From positions 1,178,001-1,242,000 of the forward strand of contig NZ_CP091819.1 of the NCBI RefSeq assembly GCF_019740355.2: 64,000 nucleotides of DNA, given 5' to 3'. A program made the position numbers and the translations under genes. This document shows, one piece after another, positions 24,675-32,759 of this stretch. Source of the DNA: Paracrocinitomix mangrovi (GTDB taxonomy: Bacteria; Bacteroidota; Bacteroidia; Flavobacteriales_D; Crocinitomicaceae). Within the stretch, counting starts at the first letter, position 1. Each line of letters starts with the position of its first letter. The notes under the pieces were generated by a model that saw only the letters and a list, made by a program, of their open reading frames with translations, searched no databases and was not told the origin of the DNA.

Positions 24675-26969
24675 TTATTTTTCAATACTGCCATCCGGTT
24701 TTAAAACAGCCTTTTCACCATTGGCATAAGTAATGTTCATTTTTCCCGTTTTTCTATCGTATCGATAATCCGTTAAAGAAATATCTACTATCCAGGTAGC
24801 TTGCTCTGTATCAGGATCTACTTTGATTATTCCATACATTTTATTCTCATCTTTAACAAGAAAGAAGTATCTAAATTCTTTTTGATACATGTTATAAACA
24901 CTCTGATATTTTGGAGCAATCAATTCTTTTCCGGATATAGAATATATTCCCTCATATGAATCATCCCCATCAAATTTTGTTATCTGGAAATATTTAAAAT
25001 TGTCATAATCTTCTTCTCTTTTCCAGATATATGTATCACTTAACGGAATTACTATTTCTCCTTCCGGATTTACTAAACCTGACATTTTAGGGTTTCCAAA
25101 ATCTCGTATTATGACACTTTCTTTCTTCTCACCTCCAAAATTGTAATCTTTTGTAACACTAAGTGTAGCCTTATCATATACAATAAACTTCTTCTTATTA
25201 AGGAATATATATGAATCCGCATTCATTGCCACTGGTTTTCCTTTTTTCACCATTAAGGTTTTGTCATGTGATTTATTGGTGATATAGCAGTCACTTCCAA
25301 TCCATCCAATTTCATTCATGTATTTATAATTCTCAGGATTATAGTTTTTGTAATCTTCATAGTACCATGAATACATTGCCGAGTCATAAATTGGTTGAAG
25401 CAAAGTATCGTTTCTATAATTAATCACCCCAACTTTACCATTGCATTCAATCAAGTATGAAACATCTAATCTTCTATTGGCTGCTCCTCCATCAATGTTA
25501 AAATCATTGAGTTTTTTAAATGACTCACTTAAAGGCACAAAAGACAAATCTATATTTGAAAACAAACCGGCTTTGTCACCATCAATCGCCAAATACATTC
25601 CTGGAGTGTATGATGGAATTACTGCGGTTACAGCATATGGATAAACGGCTTCATTTTTATTGTTGTAAAACTTTACTTTATCGTCTTCAAATTCTGGGTA
25701 CATATATCCGAATTTATCATAGATAATTCTAGGTTCAAATGGCTTCATCATTATTCCGGAGTATTCATCAAATAGAGCAAATTCTCCATCATGATTTTGA
25801 ATGGCCCTCATGTAACCATTATACTTTTCATTTAATTCAGCTTTTTCTTTGGTGATTACATCCCACATATAATATTCATCTCCTTTTCTAAGCCAAGCTT
25901 TTGTATCACTACTGCTGTATCCGTATGCATATCCAAATGAAACCCATTCATCAATATCCAACATCATATCCACTTCCAAGTCACTATTTAAAATTTCAAA
26001 TTGCCCGCCTTTATTTGTAACGATAAAATGCATTAGCTGATCAGGAACCTGATAAACAAAGATTTGATCATATTCAAATCCCAATTTTTGTTCACCTTTT
26101 AAATCTATTAAACCAACTTTATTAGACTCTTTATCAACTATAGGATAATAAGGCAATTCAGTCCATCTTTCAAAAGGAAAATAATAACCTCCTTCGTAAT
26201 CATCAGCCATACTCGCCAATTTCATCCAAACGTCACTATTTGGTGAAGCTATATTGAGATCATCTAGTGATGAATATATTGAATGGAAAGGCTTAAAGAA
26301 TTTATTGGGTAAAATATAAATTTCTTTATCAGGAGAAAAAATACCATTTGTCCCATCTTCAAACCACATTACAATTCTTTCTTTTCCTTCATGATATTGA
26401 TTTCCTTCAATGGTATATCTGCTTGCTACATGAGGATATATCAATTTACCTTCTTTTGAATAAAAATGAAATCCGCTATCTGACTCGCAAATAAGTAATT
26501 CTGGCTGTCCTTTTAATGAAACTCTATTTACTTTGTGAAAATTATATCCTGTCAGGTTATTTCTTCCATCAAATAATGCGTAACTGTTTTTCTTGTATTT
26601 TTTAGTAACGACCACACCAAAATAATCATTGACTTTGTGCCATGTTTTATCCCAATAGTAGACATCTCCTAAAGTATTTGATGCATAGATGACGTCATCC
26701 TCAGCCCACAGATAATGCAGAGAAGAATTCTCAATTTTCAGTGCCTTATCTTTTAACTTATAATTGTGATAAAAGAAATGAACGTTTCCGTCCGGGTGAA
26801 TAGCAGAATACCAGTCCTTAGCTACTTTATAAATAGAATCGTAATCAGACTCTACATCATCATCATTATAAAAGTCATAAAAGAAATAATCTCCTCCCTT
26901 CTTAACGATTTTCTGTGCCGAAACAAGAAATGGAGAAACTAACAAAATAAATACAAAGAGTTTTTTCAT
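24675..26969 (-). CDS. Large secreted WG-repeat-like protein
   Basis: 764 residues with a signal peptide (MKKLFVFILLVSPFLVSAQ). Rich in Tyr, Asp, Lys and Phe. Degenerate WG-type repeats are visible at NKVGLIDLKGEQKLGFEYDQI, GKVGVINYRNDTLLQPIYDSA, SGLVNPEGEIVIPLSDT and YGIIKVDPDTEQATW, separated by longer diverged blades. Probably a beta-propeller or solenoid in the periplasm or on the outer membrane. Operon order is DinB (6-base gap), this gene, then an ABM protein (3-base gap). No enzymatic motif seen. Confidence 0.65.
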   Translation of the reverse strand: MKKLFVFILLVSPFLVSAQKIVKKGGDYFFYDFYNDDDVESDYDSIYKVAKDWYSAIHPDGNVHFFYHNYKLKDKALKIENSSLHYLWAEDDVIYASNTLGDVYYWDKTWHKVNDYFGVVVTKKYKKNSYALFDGRNNLTGYNFHKVNRVSLKGQPELLICESDSGFHFYSKEGKLIYPHVASRYTIEGNQYHEGKERIVMWFEDGTNGIFSPDKEIYILPNKFFKPFHSIYSSLDDLNIASPNSDVWMKLASMADDYEGGYYFPFERWTELPYYPIVDKESNKVGLIDLKGEQKLGFEYDQIFVYQVPDQLMHFIVTNKGGQFEILNSDLEVDMMLDIDEWVSFGYAYGYSSSDTKAWLRKGDEYYMWDVITKEKAELNEKYNGYMRAIQNHDGEFALFDEYSGIMMKPFEPRIIYDKFGYMYPEFEDDKVKFYNNKNEAVYPYAVTAVIPSYTPGMYLAIDGDKAGLFSNIDLSFVPLSESFKKLNDFNIDGGAANRRLDVSYLIECNGKVGVINYRNDTLLQPIYDSAMYSWYYEDYKNYNPENYKYMNEIGWIGSDCYITNKSHDKTLMVKKGKPVAMNADSYIFLNKKKFIVYDKATLSVTKDYNFGGEKKESVIIRDFGNPKMSGLVNPEGEIVIPLSDTYIWKREEDYDNFKYFQITKFDGDDSYEGIYSISGKELIAPKYQSVYNMYQKEFRYFFLVKDENKMYGIIKVDPDTEQATWIVDISLTDYRYDRKTGKMNITYANGEKAVLKPDGSIEK

Positions 26970-26975
26970 GGGATT

Positions 26976-27482
26976 TTAATAAATATCTCTCATTAATCTT
27001 TTGCACATGGCAATTTGACCATTGTGCCACATTTGGTGTTTGAAAGTAAAAGCCAAAGCTTCATATTTACTGATTGCCACCGGATTTTTTATTTCTGTTG
27101 CAGCATCCAATCCTGCTTCATTCAGCAATGGTATCATTTCAACACAAACGTTATTGATAAAATTCAATTGTTTCATCAACACTTCTTTTCCTGGTCTTTC
27201 TAACCAATCAGCATTTGGTTGGCTTCCGGCAAAATAGTATTTGAAATATGATTCAATTGGGATTTCTTTATGAATTTCTTTGATGAGCACTCCGTCAGCA
27301 TTCAAAACTGACATAATTGAATGAAAATATTTAGATATAATCATGTGACCAACCAGCCAATTGATACTGGTTCCTGCACGTTCATTATACCCCCATTCTA
27401 CTTCTTCAACATCACTCAATATACTTTTGGTCCAGTTGTCTGTCCATTCATACTGTTCTTTCAAAAAATCTAGTCTGCTCAT
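26976..27482 (-). CDS. DinB-superfamily protein
   Basis: 168 residues from ATG 27482. An upstream TTG (27503) lies inside a perfect -7 element, so the internal ATG is chosen. Four-helix DinB/YfiT-like fold with likely metal His residues in INWLVGHMIISKYFH and KHQMWHNGQIAMCKRLM. Family knowledge: DinB-like proteins include thiol-dependent (bacillithiol or mycothiol) S-transferases; the substrate here is unknown. First gene of the DinB-WG-ABM operon. Confidence 0.75.
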   Translation of the reverse strand: MSRLDFLKEQYEWTDNWTKSILSDVEEVEWGYNERAGTSINWLVGHMIISKYFHSIMSVLNADGVLIKEIHKEIPIESYFKYYFAGSQPNADWLERPGKEVLMKQLNFINNVCVEMIPLLNEAGLDAATEIKNPVAISKYEALAFTFKHQMWHNGQIAMCKRLMRDIY

Positions 27483-27500
27483 GAAATTTATGGCTTTATT

Positions 27501-27508
27501 CAAAGCTA
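27501..27508 (-). promoter_or_regulatory. -7 element TAGCTTTG of the DinB-WG-ABM operon
   Basis: Perfect TAnnTTTG on the minus strand, 18 bases before ATG 27482. It fixes the start, because the upstream TTG would lie within the element. Confidence 0.6.
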
Positions 27509-27531
27509 ATAAAAAATGACAGCCTCACTAA

Positions 27532-28269
27532 TTATTGATCGGCTTGATGAACAAAAATGAAGTTTTGTTTGTGATCTGTTTTTGGATCAAATGGTTTTAA
27601 ACCTGATTCACTATTTACAAATGCACTATACCCCAGATTCAGAAGTGTATCGAAACATTTGGTTCTATTGTCATTGTCCCACAATTCAAGATAAATTACC
27701 GGTTGATGTGCTGAAATCAGTTTTTGTGCACCTTCCAGTGCAAAAGATTCATAATTCTCAATGTCCATTTTGATCCCGACAATTTTGATCCCTGTAAATA
27801 GGGTATCCAATGTTTCAGATTTTACCTTAAACTCTATTCCATCATTCCATTCAGTGATTGAATCATGTTTAATATGCGCCAGCCCTTGCATTTTTACTTT
27901 GCCTTGTTCAGGTAAAATCATAGACACTTCTTCTCCATCTTTATTTCCCACTGCAGATGTGATCACCTCAACATTTTTCACCTTGTACTTAGCAATTACT
28001 TTATATAAAACTTCAATATTTGAGGGAACGGGCTCAATAGAATAGATTTTTCTATTTGGGAATTTTTGAGCCAGGTGTATTGTCATAATCCCAATATTGG
28101 CACCAACATCTAATAAATCACCTTCTTTTTCAATAGCATTTAAAAAGGCGAAGAAATCCTTTTCTTTACGGTCAGATTTCAGATTATTGATTTTATATCT
28201 TGCGAAGACAAATAGATATCGCTTATACCCAAGCAATGACTGCAATATGTATTTGATAAAATTCTTCAT
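27532..28269 (-). CDS. FkbM-family methyltransferase
   Basis: 245 residues from ATG 28269; an earlier TTG (28287) lies upstream of the promoter -7 element and is rejected. SAM-binding: LLDVGANIGIMTIHLAQKFPNRKIYSIEPVPSN; second motif GIKMDIENYESFALEGA; LYLELWDN late motif. Family knowledge: FkbM enzymes O-methylate sugars or polyketides. Divergent from a glycosyltransferase, suggesting joint work on a surface glycan (inference). An amphipathic N-terminus (FIKYILQSLLGYKRYLFVFAR) may peripherally bind the membrane. Confidence 0.85.
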   Translation of the reverse strand: MKNFIKYILQSLLGYKRYLFVFARYKINNLKSDRKEKDFFAFLNAIEKEGDLLDVGANIGIMTIHLAQKFPNRKIYSIEPVPSNIEVLYKVIAKYKVKNVEVITSAVGNKDGEEVSMILPEQGKVKMQGLAHIKHDSITEWNDGIEFKVKSETLDTLFTGIKIVGIKMDIENYESFALEGAQKLISAHQPVIYLELWDNDNRTKCFDTLLNLGYSAFVNSESGLKPFDPKTDHKQNFIFVHQADQ

Positions 28270-28276
28270 TGGGACG

Positions 28277-28284
28277 CAAAAATA
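28277..28284 (-). promoter_or_regulatory. -7 element TATTTTTG of the FkbM gene
   Basis: Perfect TAnnTTTG on the minus strand, 7 bases before ATG 28269. Together with the opposite-strand element at 28315-28322 it forms a compact divergent promoter pair. Confidence 0.6.
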
Positions 28285-28314
28285 CAATCATATTCATTGA
28301 ATCATTAAAAAAGC

Positions 28315-28322
28315 TAATTTTA
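28315..28322 (+). promoter_or_regulatory. -7-like element TAATTTTA, leaderless glycosyltransferase promoter
   Basis: TAnnTTTA, one mismatch to consensus, ending four bases before the GTG start at 28327. Confidence 0.4.
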
Positions 28323-28326
28323 TTCC

Positions 28327-29460
28327 GTGCGAATTGCGATTAATACCAGATTCTTGCTGAAAAGCAAAATGGAGGGTTTCGGTTGGTTTACCTACGAAAC
28401 CGTTAAAAGAATTGTCATTGCCCACCCTGAGCACGAGTTCTATTTTTTCTTTGATCGCAAATATGACAACTCATTTATTTTTGCAAAAAATGTCACTCCG
28501 GTAGTATTAAATCCGCCAACAAGGACTGCTGTTTTAATAAAGTATTGGTTCAATATTTCTGTACCTAAAGCATTAAAAAAGTATAAGATAGATTTGTTCT
28601 TTTCTCCGGATGGATTTTTATCACTAAAAACTGATATACCACAAATCGGAGTGATGCACGATTTGAATTTTGAACATTATCCCAACGATTTGCCGGGTAA
28701 ATATTTGAGATTTTATAAGAAGTATTTTCCTCAATTCGCTGAAAAAGCCATTCATTTATTAACTGTTTCAAAGTACTCAAAACAAGATATAATAGAACAG
28801 TACGATATAAATCCTGATAAAATAACTGTAGCATATAATGGAGCAAATGATGCTTTTAAACCACTTTCAACAGAAGAAGTCCAAAGTGTAAAGCAAAAAT
28901 ATTCCAGTGGAGTAGATTATTTTGTTTTTGTGGGAGCATTACACGCTCGTAAAAATGTTCCTCGCCTTTTTGAAGCTTTTGATTTGTACAAGAAAAATAG
29001 TCAAAGCGATTTTAAGTTGATTGTTGTTGGAGAAAAGCTTTGGAAGGATGAGGCTTTAGAAAATGCATATAGCAAAATGCAGTTCAAAGGTGATGTGATT
29101 TTTACAGGACATTTATCCTTAGATGAGTTAACCAAAGTTGTAGCTTCTGCAAAATCACTGGTTTTTCCTTCTTATTTTGAAGGATTCGGAATTCCTGTAG
29201 TAGAAGCAATGAAAGCGGGATGTCCTGTTATTTGTTCAAATAAAACATCACTGCCAGAAGTTGCAGGAGATGCAGCCATTTTATTTGACCCTTTTTCAGT
29301 AGAAGATATGGCCAACGCCATGAATGAAATTGATGCCAATGAAATTTTGCGAACTGAATTGATAGCTAAGGGAACTGAACAGGCAAAGAAATTCAATTGG
29401 GATAAAACAGCTGAAAAAGTTTGGGAATCCATTTCCATGTGTTTACATGCGAAGTTCTGA
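28327..29460 (+). CDS. Glycosyltransferase family 4 (GT-B)
   Basis: 377 residues from GTG. GT-B fold: N-terminal RIAINTRFLLKSKMEGFGWFTYETVKRI with the glycine-rich acceptor loop; C-terminal domain FVFVGALHARKNVPRLFEAF, KLIVVGEKLWKD, IFTGHLSLDELTKVV and the donor site FPSYFEGFGIPVVEAMKAGCPVICSNKTSLPEVAGDAAILFDP with the EX7E pair. Transfers a sugar from a nucleotide donor during glycan assembly at the cytoplasmic face. Donor and acceptor unknown. Divergent from the FkbM methyltransferase (57-base gap). Confidence 0.9.
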   Translation: MRIAINTRFLLKSKMEGFGWFTYETVKRIVIAHPEHEFYFFFDRKYDNSFIFAKNVTPVVLNPPTRTAVLIKYWFNISVPKALKKYKIDLFFSPDGFLSLKTDIPQIGVMHDLNFEHYPNDLPGKYLRFYKKYFPQFAEKAIHLLTVSKYSKQDIIEQYDINPDKITVAYNGANDAFKPLSTEEVQSVKQKYSSGVDYFVFVGALHARKNVPRLFEAFDLYKKNSQSDFKLIVVGEKLWKDEALENAYSKMQFKGDVIFTGHLSLDELTKVVASAKSLVFPSYFEGFGIPVVEAMKAGCPVICSNKTSLPEVAGDAAILFDPFSVEDMANAMNEIDANEILRTELIAKGTEQAKKFNWDKTAEKVWESISMCLHAKF

Positions 29461-29570
29461 ATCTACCTGAAACCAGAAAATAAACTAGATCGTATATTTA
29501 TTTGTGATATATGTTGACATTTTAGTATATTGATGTTATCAACAGTATTTCATAGCAAATACAAGCGATT

Positions 29571-29942
29571 ATGGAGACCATGAGGATTTCTGACGATCAA
29601 CAACTTAGAGAAATAAAAGAGAAGTTTGTGGAGAAATTTCCACACTTGCGTTTAGAGTTCTTTTCTGAAGCACATGGCTTGGGAGAAGCAAGCACTTATA
29701 AAACCAAGTATGATGATGAGCTTTTATTAAAAGACATCAGATCTATTCATAACGAAGGGGATCTATCCATAGATGGACAGACATTGACTGGAGATTTTGA
29801 AAGTGGATTCAAAAGTTTATTCGGTGTTAACGTTCAGGTTCTTAGAAAAGCTGGAAATATGTGGATCCAAACTACTACAACAGATCGCTGGACATTAGAT
29901 CAACAGGAAAAAGAAAGCAAAGAAAAAGGTCTTTATAAATAA
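29571..29942 (+). CDS. Hypothetical protein, first of a tandem paralogous pair
   Basis: 123 residues, cytosolic, no cysteine. Blocks shared with the next gene: RISDDQQLREIKEKFVEKFPHL, EFFSEAH, GEASTYK, KDIRSIHNEGDLSIDG, FGVNVQVLRKAGNMWIQTTTTDRWTL. I recall similar proteins in other Bacteroidota but no assigned function. The fixed ATG is supported by alignment with the paralogue, which starts three residues before the matching KISDD. Lys/Glu-rich C-terminus. Same strand as its paralogue, 95-base spacing. Confidence 0.7.
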   Translation: METMRISDDQQLREIKEKFVEKFPHLRLEFFSEAHGLGEASTYKTKYDDELLLKDIRSIHNEGDLSIDGQTLTGDFESGFKSLFGVNVQVLRKAGNMWIQTTTTDRWTLDQQEKESKEKGLYK

Positions 29943-30037
29943 GTTTCCATTTAATCTGATAATAATCATGCCTTTAATTGACCTACGTTTAGGTTGAAAG
30001 TCTTATTTTGTGATGAAATTTGAAGAAAAAACACAAA

Positions 30038-30403
30038 ATGAACAGTTTAAAAATATCTGACGACATCCAATTAAAAGAACTTAAAAAAGCTTTTAATGAT
30101 AAATTCCCTCATTTAAAAATTGAGTTTTTTGCTGAAGCGCATGAAGAAGGTGAAGCAAGTACTTACAAAAGTATGTATGATGAAAATCTTTATTTAAAAG
30201 ATATCAGAAAATCTCATAACGAAGGAGAATTATCTATTGACGGTCATACTAAAACTGCTACGTTTGAACAGAACTTCAAAGACCATTTTGGTGTAAATGT
30301 TCAGGTTTGGAGAAAGTCGGGAAATATGTGGTTGCAAACTACAACTACAGATGACTGGACATTGTCTGAGCAAGAAAAAAAGGGCGAAGAATACGAATTT
30401 TAA
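30038..30403 (+). CDS. Hypothetical protein, second of a tandem paralogous pair
   Basis: 121 residues from ATG 30038; a TTG at 30020 would add MKKKHK, which has no counterpart in the paralogue. More than half of the positions match the preceding protein by eye, with conservation highest in the C-terminal VNVQVWRKSGNMWLQTTTTDDWTL. The region diverging most is the first 40 residues and the tail. Stop shares TTAA with smpB on the other strand. Function unknown; probably arose by tandem duplication. Confidence 0.72.
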   Translation: MNSLKISDDIQLKELKKAFNDKFPHLKIEFFAEAHEEGEASTYKSMYDENLYLKDIRKSHNEGELSIDGHTKTATFEQNFKDHFGVNVQVWRKSGNMWLQTTTTDDWTLSEQEKKGEEYEF

Positions 30404-30849
30404 TGCCTTTTCATAGCGCGATCCAAATCTCTCTTTGTATCCTTTGATTTCAAATCTTCACGTTTGTCGTGCAACTTTTTACCGCGCGCAAGGTGAATAT
30501 TGAGTTTTGCTAAATTGTTTTCACTGATAAACAACTTAGAAGCAATTATTGTCAAACCTTGATCTTTAAGTTTGCGTTGCAATTTTCTTAATTCAGTTCT
30601 TTGCAACAATAATTTTCTGTCTCTATTGGGTTTGTGGTTGTTGTATGAACCTTTGTCATACTCGGCAATGTGCATATTTCTGATGTAAAGTTCTTCTTTT
30701 ACAAATACGCAGTAAGCCTCTGTGATACTTGCTTTGTTATTTCTGATACTCTTTATTTCTGTACCAGTAAGCACAATACCCGCTACAAAGTCGTCTAAAA
30801 ATTCGTACTCGAACTTTGCTCTTTTATTTTTGATATCCACTTTTGACAT
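30400..30849 (-). CDS. smpB: SsrA-binding protein SmpB
   Basis: 149 residues, full length. NKRAKFEYEFLDDFVAGIVLTGTEIKSIRNNKASITEAYC start, HNEG-type loop replaced by YNNHKPNRDRKLLLQRTEL, and the basic C-terminal tail GKKLHDKREDLKSKDTKRDLDRAMKRH that enters the decoding centre. Works with tmRNA in trans-translation to rescue stalled ribosomes. The tmRNA gene (ssrA) is not in this window. A perfect -7 element lies 14 bases before the ATG. Confidence 0.95.
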   Translation of the reverse strand: MSKVDIKNKRAKFEYEFLDDFVAGIVLTGTEIKSIRNNKASITEAYCVFVKEELYIRNMHIAEYDKGSYNNHKPNRDRKLLLQRTELRKLQRKLKDQGLTIIASKLFISENNLAKLNIHLARGKKLHDKREDLKSKDTKRDLDRAMKRH

Positions 30850-30863
30850 TGTTTACAAAGGTG

Positions 30864-30871
30864 CAAAAATA
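30864..30871 (-). promoter_or_regulatory. -7 element TATTTTTG of smpB
   Basis: Perfect TAnnTTTG on the minus strand, 14 bases before the smpB ATG. Confidence 0.55.
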
Positions 30872-30919
30872 TTGGATAACTAATTCTTTCTATTATCAGA
30901 AGATAAGGTAGGAATTCCT

Positions 30920-30927
30920 TATATTTA
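30920..30927 (+). promoter_or_regulatory. -7-like element TATATTTA, leaderless yqgE promoter
   Basis: One mismatch to TAnnTTTG. It ends exactly four bases before the yqgE ATG (30932), predicting a leaderless mRNA. Confidence 0.45.
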
Positions 30928-30931
30928 CGGT

Positions 30932-31507
30932 ATGCTGGATTTGAATGTATACAATTCATTAGCGCCTAAAAAAGGTAGACTGTTAATCACAGAACCTTTT
31001 CTGGAAAACGAATTTTTCCAGCGAGCAGTTATTTTGCTGTGTGAGCACAATGAAGAAGGTACTTTCGGTTTTGTCCTCAACAATTATGTAGATATTGAAC
31101 TATCAGAATTTGAAGGGATGCCTGAGTTTGATACAAAAATATCTAAAGGAGGCCCTGTTAGCACCAAAAACCTATATTACATACATACACTTGGAGATGC
31201 TTTACCGGGAAGTATTCAAATCACAGGTAAACTATATGCCGGAGGTGATTTTGAAATTCTCAAAGAAATGATTGCCAGTAATCAAGTAGCCCACAATCAA
31301 ATAAGATTTTTCTTAGGCTATTCTGGCTGGGTAGAAAAACAATTGGAAGGAGAATTAAAACACAACTCCTGGTTAGTTTCAGATATCAAAAACATTGATG
31401 ACATCATGGATGTTGATTACAACAGTATTTGGAATGACTATATGGAGAGCATGGGTGGCAAATACAAAGCATTTGCTCACTTTCCTAAAGATGCCTCTTT
31501 GAACTAG
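30932..31507 (+). CDS. YqgE/AlgH family protein
   Basis: 191 residues. Conserved opening KGRLLITEPFLENEFFQRAVILLCEHNEEGTFGFVLN, then SKGGPVSTKNLYYIHTLGD and RFFLGYSGWVEKQLEGELKHNSWLV. All family blocks are present. Family knowledge: YqgE (DUF179) is widespread; AlgH was linked to alginate regulation, but the biochemical role is unknown. Often found near ruvX in proteobacteria; here ruvX is 22 kb away. Divergent from smpB, convergent with a TPR protein sharing the CTAG stop. Confidence 0.88.
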   Translation: MLDLNVYNSLAPKKGRLLITEPFLENEFFQRAVILLCEHNEEGTFGFVLNNYVDIELSEFEGMPEFDTKISKGGPVSTKNLYYIHTLGDALPGSIQITGKLYAGGDFEILKEMIASNQVAHNQIRFFLGYSGWVEKQLEGELKHNSWLVSDIKNIDDIMDVDYNSIWNDYMESMGGKYKAFAHFPKDASLN

Positions 31508-32706
31508 TGTTTTTCTCTAGTTTCCAATAAGTACTTATCAATGTAGTCTTCACATTTTTTGCGATTGTCCTCATTGGACATATAATCTTGTAACTGTGGT
31601 AAAATATCAATGTGAAACATAGAGATAAAAACAAAAGGTTCTAGATACCCATCTTCCATCATTCTTAAAGGAAATTCATAAATATCAGGCAAATCTTCCT
31701 GGTTTTCCTCTAACATTCTTCTAAAACTATACACTTCCAAATACCTGTCTTTTGTCAAACCATTCTCCTCAATAATACCATCTTCATTACAATATCTACT
31801 TACTTCTTTTTTTGCATCTCTATAATCTTTCCAATAAGTAGGTCCATATCTTTCTGCGTCATCTTCTCCAATAGTATTTGGATAAAAATACCGGGTAAAA
31901 CGACGGTCGTTCATCACTTTGTTCTCTACCGATAAAATTTCATTGTATTTTGACTTAATGTCATGTCCCGGATAAAGAAAAAGCATTTGTTGACATTCTT
32001 TTTTAGCTCTGTAAAACAAACCTTGTTGAACCAAACAATCTACAATACAAGTTCTAGGTAACATTTTATTAGGATAAGCTGTTCTTGATCGCTCATAAAA
32101 GAACATGGCTGAATCATAATTTTCTCTATAATAGAATGTGTGTCCCAGGTAAATATTAGCCAAATAAAATCCTGAATCTTTATCCATAGCTTTTCTGAAA
32201 TTCAGTTCAGCCAATTCAAATTCACCATCATCTATTTTTAACTTACCCTCATCAAAAAGCTCCCATCCATCATCAGAAACATTTGTATCAAGCTTCTCCT
32301 CTGCCACCATTTGTCTTAGATACATATCTGCATTTTGTGAAAAAGATGCTAACGAACTATAGCGGCATACATCCAGAAAGTTTTCTTTGCTAAATCTCTT
32401 TATGTCATCTATCAGTTGAACTCCGACAGAATCAAGTGGTTCCCCATCATTTTCCTCTATCATTGCCTCTTCAATTTCATCTCCTTTTGAAACATTGTAC
32501 AAGTATTTTAAATGTTCCATAGTTACAAGCACCTCAAAAGCATACAAGCTGGGATACTTTTCTTTGGACATATAAGTAGTTAACTTATCAAGGCCTTTGT
32601 CTATATCCTTGCCAAATACTTTAATTGCTTTGTTAACTTGCTTGGCTGTTTGAGCTTGAATTGAAAAAGAAAATAATAATGTAAGTAAAAGAAAAATGTG
32701 TCTCAT
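31504..32706 (-). CDS. Secreted TPR protein
   Basis: 400 residues from ATG 32706 (an ATG four codons earlier would disturb a clean signal peptide MRHIFLLLTLLFSFSIQAQ). At least two TPR units: FELAELNFRKAMDKDSGFYLANIYLGHTFYYRENYDSAMFFYERSRTAYP and KMLPRTCIVDCLVQQGLFYRAKKECQQMLFLYPGH. The C-terminal half is acidic and helical, without known motifs. Likely a periplasmic scaffold protein. It starts upstream of an unrelated operon (class IV aminotransferase and rhomboid). Function unknown. Confidence 0.7.
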   Translation of the reverse strand: MRHIFLLLTLLFSFSIQAQTAKQVNKAIKVFGKDIDKGLDKLTTYMSKEKYPSLYAFEVLVTMEHLKYLYNVSKGDEIEEAMIEENDGEPLDSVGVQLIDDIKRFSKENFLDVCRYSSLASFSQNADMYLRQMVAEEKLDTNVSDDGWELFDEGKLKIDDGEFELAELNFRKAMDKDSGFYLANIYLGHTFYYRENYDSAMFFYERSRTAYPNKMLPRTCIVDCLVQQGLFYRAKKECQQMLFLYPGHDIKSKYNEILSVENKVMNDRRFTRYFYPNTIGEDDAERYGPTYWKDYRDAKKEVSRYCNEDGIIEENGLTKDRYLEVYSFRRMLEENQEDLPDIYEFPLRMMEDGYLEPFVFISMFHIDILPQLQDYMSNEDNRKKCEDYIDKYLLETREKH

Positions 32707-32759
32707 AAAATAAGTCATGGGTAATTTGTAAATACTCCTTTAAGTTAATAATTCTACAG

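Noticed and set aside
30013-30060. 15-codon upstream frame overlapping the second paralogue start
   Set aside because: Too short and not associated with any regulatory pattern such as a run of one amino acid; kept only as a remark.
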